This document shows positions 22,922 to 24,864 of a stretch of 24,864 nt of DNA, piece after piece. Made by a program: the position numbers and the translations under genes. Each line of letters starts with the position of its first letter. Within the stretch, counting starts at the first letter, position 1. A model generated the notes under the pieces. The model made no database searches. It was not told the origin of the DNA and saw only the letters and a list, made by a program, of their open reading frames with translations. This DNA comes from CAYOEV01 sp964403075 (GTDB taxonomy: Bacteria; Bacteroidota; Bacteroidia; Cytophagales; Cyclobacteriaceae), in NCBI GenBank assembly GCA_964403075.1, contig CAYOEV010000032.1, forward strand, positions 1-24,864, read 5' to 3'.

Positions 22922-23809
22922 ATGATCATCGACCCTAAGGAGGTTTCTGTAGGGAAATTTCACAACTATATACTTTCTTCCATTGCGCCAAGACCTATCG
23001 GTTTTGTAAGTACCATAAGTCAAACGGGCCTGGTTAACTTAAGTCCTTACAGTTTTTTCAATGCCTTCGGTGCCAATCCACCGATTATGATATTTTCTCC
23101 AGCCAGAAGGGTGCGGGACAATACGCAGAAACACTCTTTTGAAAATGTAAAAGAGGTACCTGAGGTGGTGATCAATGTGGTGAATCATGCCATTATTGAA
23201 CAGATGTCACTTTCCAGCACGGAATACGAGAAGGGCGTAAATGAATTTACCAAGTCGGGGCTCACGCAGGTGCCAAGTGAGAGGGTACGTCCACCTCGGG
23301 TAGCGGAATGCCCGGTTTCTTACGAATGTAAGGTGTGGGACATCATTGAAACCGGGCAAGAGGGGGGTGCCGGTAATCTGGTGATCTGTGAGGTGCTTTT
23401 GGCCCATATCAGCGATGATATTCTGGACAAAGAACAAAAAATTGACCAGCATCTAATCGATTTGGTTGGCAGGATGGGCGGGAATTGGTACACGCGGACG
23501 CGATCTGGGCTAATCGAAGTGACCAAGCCATTGAGGACCAAAGGCATGGGTGTAGACCAGATTCCCGAACCTATTCGCACGAGCGATCACCTTACCGGCA
23601 ATCATTTGGGTAAGCTGGGCAATGTAGAAAAGCTGCCCGACCAGGAAGCCATCGAGGCCATTGAAAGTGAACCTGAGGTCTCAGCCATCCTTGGGGCACT
23701 GGATGGAAATCCGGATGAATGTAATGCAGAATTGCACAAGCTGGCAGGTGACTACCTGGATCAGGGTCACGTGGACATTGCCTGGTGTATCTTGATGTTG
23801 ACCGTCTGA
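22922..23809 (+). CDS. Flavin reductase family protein (FMN-binding split barrel)
   Basis: The 295-residue product has the flavin reductase-like FMN-binding split-barrel pattern: SSIAPRPIGFVSTIS (19-33), NLSPYSFFNAFGANPPIM (40-57), DNTQKH (66-71) and NVVNHAIIEQMS. A C-terminal extension of ~80 residues beyond the barrel is acidic and helical (DQEAIEAIESEPE...ELHKLAGDYLDQGH). Likely role: reduction of, or catalysis with, bound FMN; partner and substrate are unknown. It is divergent from valS and ends 5 bases before the convergent HsdR-N-like gene. No exact TAnnTTTG match is seen upstream. Confidence 0.9.
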   Translation: MIIDPKEVSVGKFHNYILSSIAPRPIGFVSTISQTGLVNLSPYSFFNAFGANPPIMIFSPARRVRDNTQKHSFENVKEVPEVVINVVNHAIIEQMSLSSTEYEKGVNEFTKSGLTQVPSERVRPPRVAECPVSYECKVWDIIETGQEGGAGNLVICEVLLAHISDDILDKEQKIDQHLIDLVGRMGGNWYTRTRSGLIEVTKPLRTKGMGVDQIPEPIRTSDHLTGNHLGKLGNVEKLPDQEAIEAIESEPEVSAILGALDGNPDECNAELHKLAGDYLDQGHVDIAWCILMLTV

Positions 23810-23814
23810 AATAC

Positions 23815-24261
23815 TTACGGACTGCTGGGTAAATCCTTGAGCGCCTGGTATTTGTCTTGGATCAGTTGCCAGGCGAAGGTTTGCAGACCATTCGTGATGG
23901 CAAGGTAAGGGGCTTGCAGGACTCGGTTGTAGTTGGAAGCCTGCAACAATACCTGATCGTTGATGGGGATTTCGGGAGCCTTACACTCGATCAATAAATA
24001 CGCGGCCGCATTTCGGTCATGGCTTACGATGTCTGTACGGCGGGCCCACTCGTTGTCTTTGTGTTGCTTTTCTAGATGGATCAGTCCTTTTGGGTAGTTA
24101 TATCCATGGATGAGTAATTGGACCATGTGCTGCCGGACCCATTCTTCCGGTGTGAGCACAAGCCACTTTTTACGAAGAGGGTCGAACAGTTTGGTTTGGC
24201 CCCCTTGCTCCGTAATTCTAAACGGATAGGGTGGAAGGTTAAGATCGGTGGTCGCTTTCAA
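23815..24261 (-). CDS. Stand-alone type I restriction enzyme R N-terminal-like (PD-(D/E)XK) protein
   Basis: The 148-residue protein resembles the HsdR N-terminal domain family (HSDR_N_2 type): FDPLRKKWLVLTPEEWVRQ (26-44), Glu64 in HLEKQH, Asp77 in RRTDIV, and Glu92/Lys94 in LIECKAP, a complete PD-(D/E)XK nuclease core, then QASNYNRVL and ITNGLQTFAW. There is no helicase or motor domain and no hsdM/hsdS nearby, so it is not a working type I system by itself. Such single-domain proteins are common in Bacteroidota with no settled function. The start must be TTG at 24261: a stop lies three codons upstream and the next Met would remove the conserved N-terminus. Confidence 0.87.
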   Translation of the reverse strand: MKATTDLNLPPYPFRITEQGGQTKLFDPLRKKWLVLTPEEWVRQHMVQLLIHGYNYPKGLIHLEKQHKDNEWARRTDIVSHDRNAAAYLLIECKAPEIPINDQVLLQASNYNRVLQAPYLAITNGLQTFAWQLIQDKYQALKDLPSSP

Positions 24262-24418
24262 AATGTGGGTTTATTCGGCGCATGGCGCGCAGTAGAGGTT
24301 TCATAAAAGTGCAGGATCTAATTTAGCGGTAATCGCACAGAAGTGGTGAAGGTAGTGGCCTCGACGTGATTTCATCAAAAGGCTGGATAAAAGAACCACT
24401 GGGATTTGTATTACTGCT

Positions 24419-24442
24419 CAGTTTCGCCATAGGGTGAAACTG
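24419..24442. other. Strong 10-bp hairpin with ATAG loop
   Basis: CAGTTTCGCC and GGTGAAACTG pair over ten positions (one G-T) around the tetraloop ATAG. It lies inside the possible broken gene. No T-tract follows on the plus strand. Confidence 0.5.
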
Positions 24443-24524
24443 TACCGATCTGAAAGGATTGGTAGTTCATGAAGTTCTGGCCGGCCATAAGATTTCCGAT
24501 TATTGTCACACGACCCCCTGCTGC

Positions 24525-24541
24525 CACACTGTCGAAGTGTG
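24525..24541. other. 6-bp hairpin
   Basis: CACACT (24525-24530) and AGTGTG (24536-24541) form a perfect 6-bp stem with a 5-base loop, in a region with no intact gene. Confidence 0.35.
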
Positions 24542-24576
24542 AGCCAAACAACCCGCCCTGCAAGCGGCCATTCGCT

Positions 24577-24602
24577 AAAACAGTCCACCGGACAGTTTTT
24601 TT
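24577..24602 (+). terminator. Candidate Rho-independent terminator
   Basis: AAAACAGTCC pairs with GGACAGTTTT (one A-A mismatch, loop ACC) and runs into a 7-T tract ending at 24602. The shape is that of an intrinsic terminator on the plus strand, but no plus-strand gene ends upstream. On the minus strand the same bases are the A-tract at the start of the possible broken gene, so it may be fortuitous. Confidence 0.4.
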
Positions 24603-24619
24603 ACGCTCATGCCTCTATC

Positions 24620-24654
24620 AAGGAAAAGAGAAGAAAGAATAAGAAGGAATGAAG
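24620..24654 (+). other. Purine-rich tract
   Basis: 33 of 35 bases are A or G on the plus strand (pyrimidines only at 24640 and 24650). It lies between the possible broken gene and a palindrome. Its function is not known. Confidence 0.45.
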
Positions 24655-24671
24655 CTAACCCGGCCAACTAA

Positions 24672-24690
24672 CTGGCATGCCAGCTTTTTT
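24672..24690 (+). terminator. Palindrome followed by T-tract, weak terminator candidate
   Basis: CTGGCATGCCAG (24672-24683) is a perfect 12-base palindrome followed by C and six T. With no unpaired loop the full stem cannot form, but a shorter stem with a central loop, or pairing with AAGCT at 24652-24656, is possible. There is no gene upstream on this strand. Confidence 0.25.
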
Positions 24691-24747
24691 ATACATTCGT
24701 TCAGCTATGATCAGTACTAGGATGGAAGCCCTCAGGCCGGGCAGGCC

Positions 24748-24796
24748 CTTCATTTTTGTCTTGACACAAAAACGAAGCAAAAAAGTCAAGGCAAAA
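24748..24796. repeat. Overlapping inverted repeats (two mutually exclusive hairpins)
   Basis: CTTCATTTTTGT (24748-24759) pairs with ACAAAAACGAAG (24766-24777), 11 of 12, around the loop CTTGAC. TTTTGTCTTGAC (24754-24765) also pairs with GTCAAGGCAAAA (24785-24796), 12 positions with one G-T. The two structures share bases and exclude each other. From memory, similar 'cttgacacaaaaa...caaaaaagtcaagg' blocks recur between genes in Bacteroidota genomes; this cannot be tested here. Confidence 0.5.
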
Positions 24797-24864
24797 TAAT
24801 CGCCTATCTACCCACCAGCCCGCCCACGCCCGGGTATTTTGCCGGGCCACCCCGCATTCCATGC

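Larger units (their letters stand above)
24323..24610 (-). pseudogene. Possible broken gene of unknown family, two frameshifts
   Basis: No intact gene covers this stretch, but on the minus strand three frames join into a protein-like sequence. An ATG at 24610 (MSVKK) runs into a 7-A tract (24596-24602) and then stops; shifting by one base there opens a frame (GGLFGSHFDSVAAGG then RVTIIGNLMAGQNFMNYQSF) to a stop at 24411-24413. A second one-base shift near 24413-24416 continues with SNTNPSGSFIQPFDEITS to a stop at 24323-24325. I do not recognise the family. The reconstruction rests only on protein-like appearance and could be chance. Confidence 0.35.
24262..24864. other. 603-base region without an intact gene
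   Basis: Apart from the possible broken gene, hairpins, purine tract and inverted repeats listed separately, I see no intact reading frame with family features on either strand. The last 60 bases are G+C-rich and hold a 6-bp hairpin (GCCCGG 24828-24833 with CCGGGC 24842-24847). The region may be the edge of an accessory or repeat-containing segment continuing beyond the window. Confidence 0.6.

Noticed and set aside
24118..24306. 62-codon plus-strand frame over the start of the HsdR-N-like gene
   Set aside because: Antisense to the conserved N-terminal block of that gene and without family features.
24262..24864. tRNA gene, CRISPR array or insertion sequence in the right-edge region
   Set aside because: No cloverleaf, no regularly spaced repeats, and no transposase fragment or paired terminal repeats with target duplication could be seen.

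Overview
The window looks like chromosomal DNA from a member of the Bacteroidota, most likely a gliding or marine Cytophagales-type bacterium. The support is a PorP/SprF-family protein next to a protein with a gliding-motility-type (CHU_C) C-terminus, a lipoprotein form of the TamA/BamA barrel (TamL), absence of clear Shine-Dalgarno sequences, and matches to the Bacteroidota -7 promoter element TAnnTTTG. No rRNA, tRNA, CRISPR array, transposase or phage gene was seen.

Layout. 2-4866 (+): a surface-structure unit of three tightly packed genes. These are a large tail-fibre/YadA-like protein (its start lies outside the window), a secreted protein ending in a type B T9SS sorting domain, and a PorP/SprF outer-membrane protein. 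4850-8865 (-): tamL, hemF and a PAP2 phosphatase, in that transcription order. 8837-9559 (+): a TrmH/SpoU RNA methyltransferase, divergent from tamL with overlapping 5' ends. 9539-14847 (-): trpS, a phospho-sugar mutase, a CaCA-family cation exchanger and pgi. 14915-16791 (+): a three-domain DUF1573 protein, a small CPXCG zinc-ribbon protein starting at TTG, and a TRIC/UPF0126 channel. 16860-19361 (+): a zinc alcohol dehydrogenase, an SDR oxidoreductase and an SRAP (YedK/HMCES-type) DNA-protein crosslink protein, with overlapping reading frames. 19362-22795 (-): valS, a DUF423 protein and a small membrane protein. 22922-23809 (+): a flavin reductase family protein. 23815-24261 (-): a stand-alone HsdR-N-like PD-(D/E)XK protein. 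24262-24864: no intact gene; it holds a possible broken gene on the minus strand, several hairpins, a purine-rich tract and an inverted-repeat element.

How the parts fit. Most of the window is housekeeping: two aminoacyl-tRNA synthetases, two sugar-phosphate enzymes, one haem-synthesis enzyme and outer-membrane assembly. The gene order is very compact: four convergent junctions overlap or lie within 5 bases, and many same-strand neighbours overlap by 1-25 bases. The accessory parts are the left-edge fibre/T9SS unit and the right-edge region around the HsdR-N-like gene. The best candidate for something not well described is the left-edge unit: a fibre-like protein without a sorting domain of its own, translationally coupled to a small type B T9SS cargo and its likely PorP/SprF partner.
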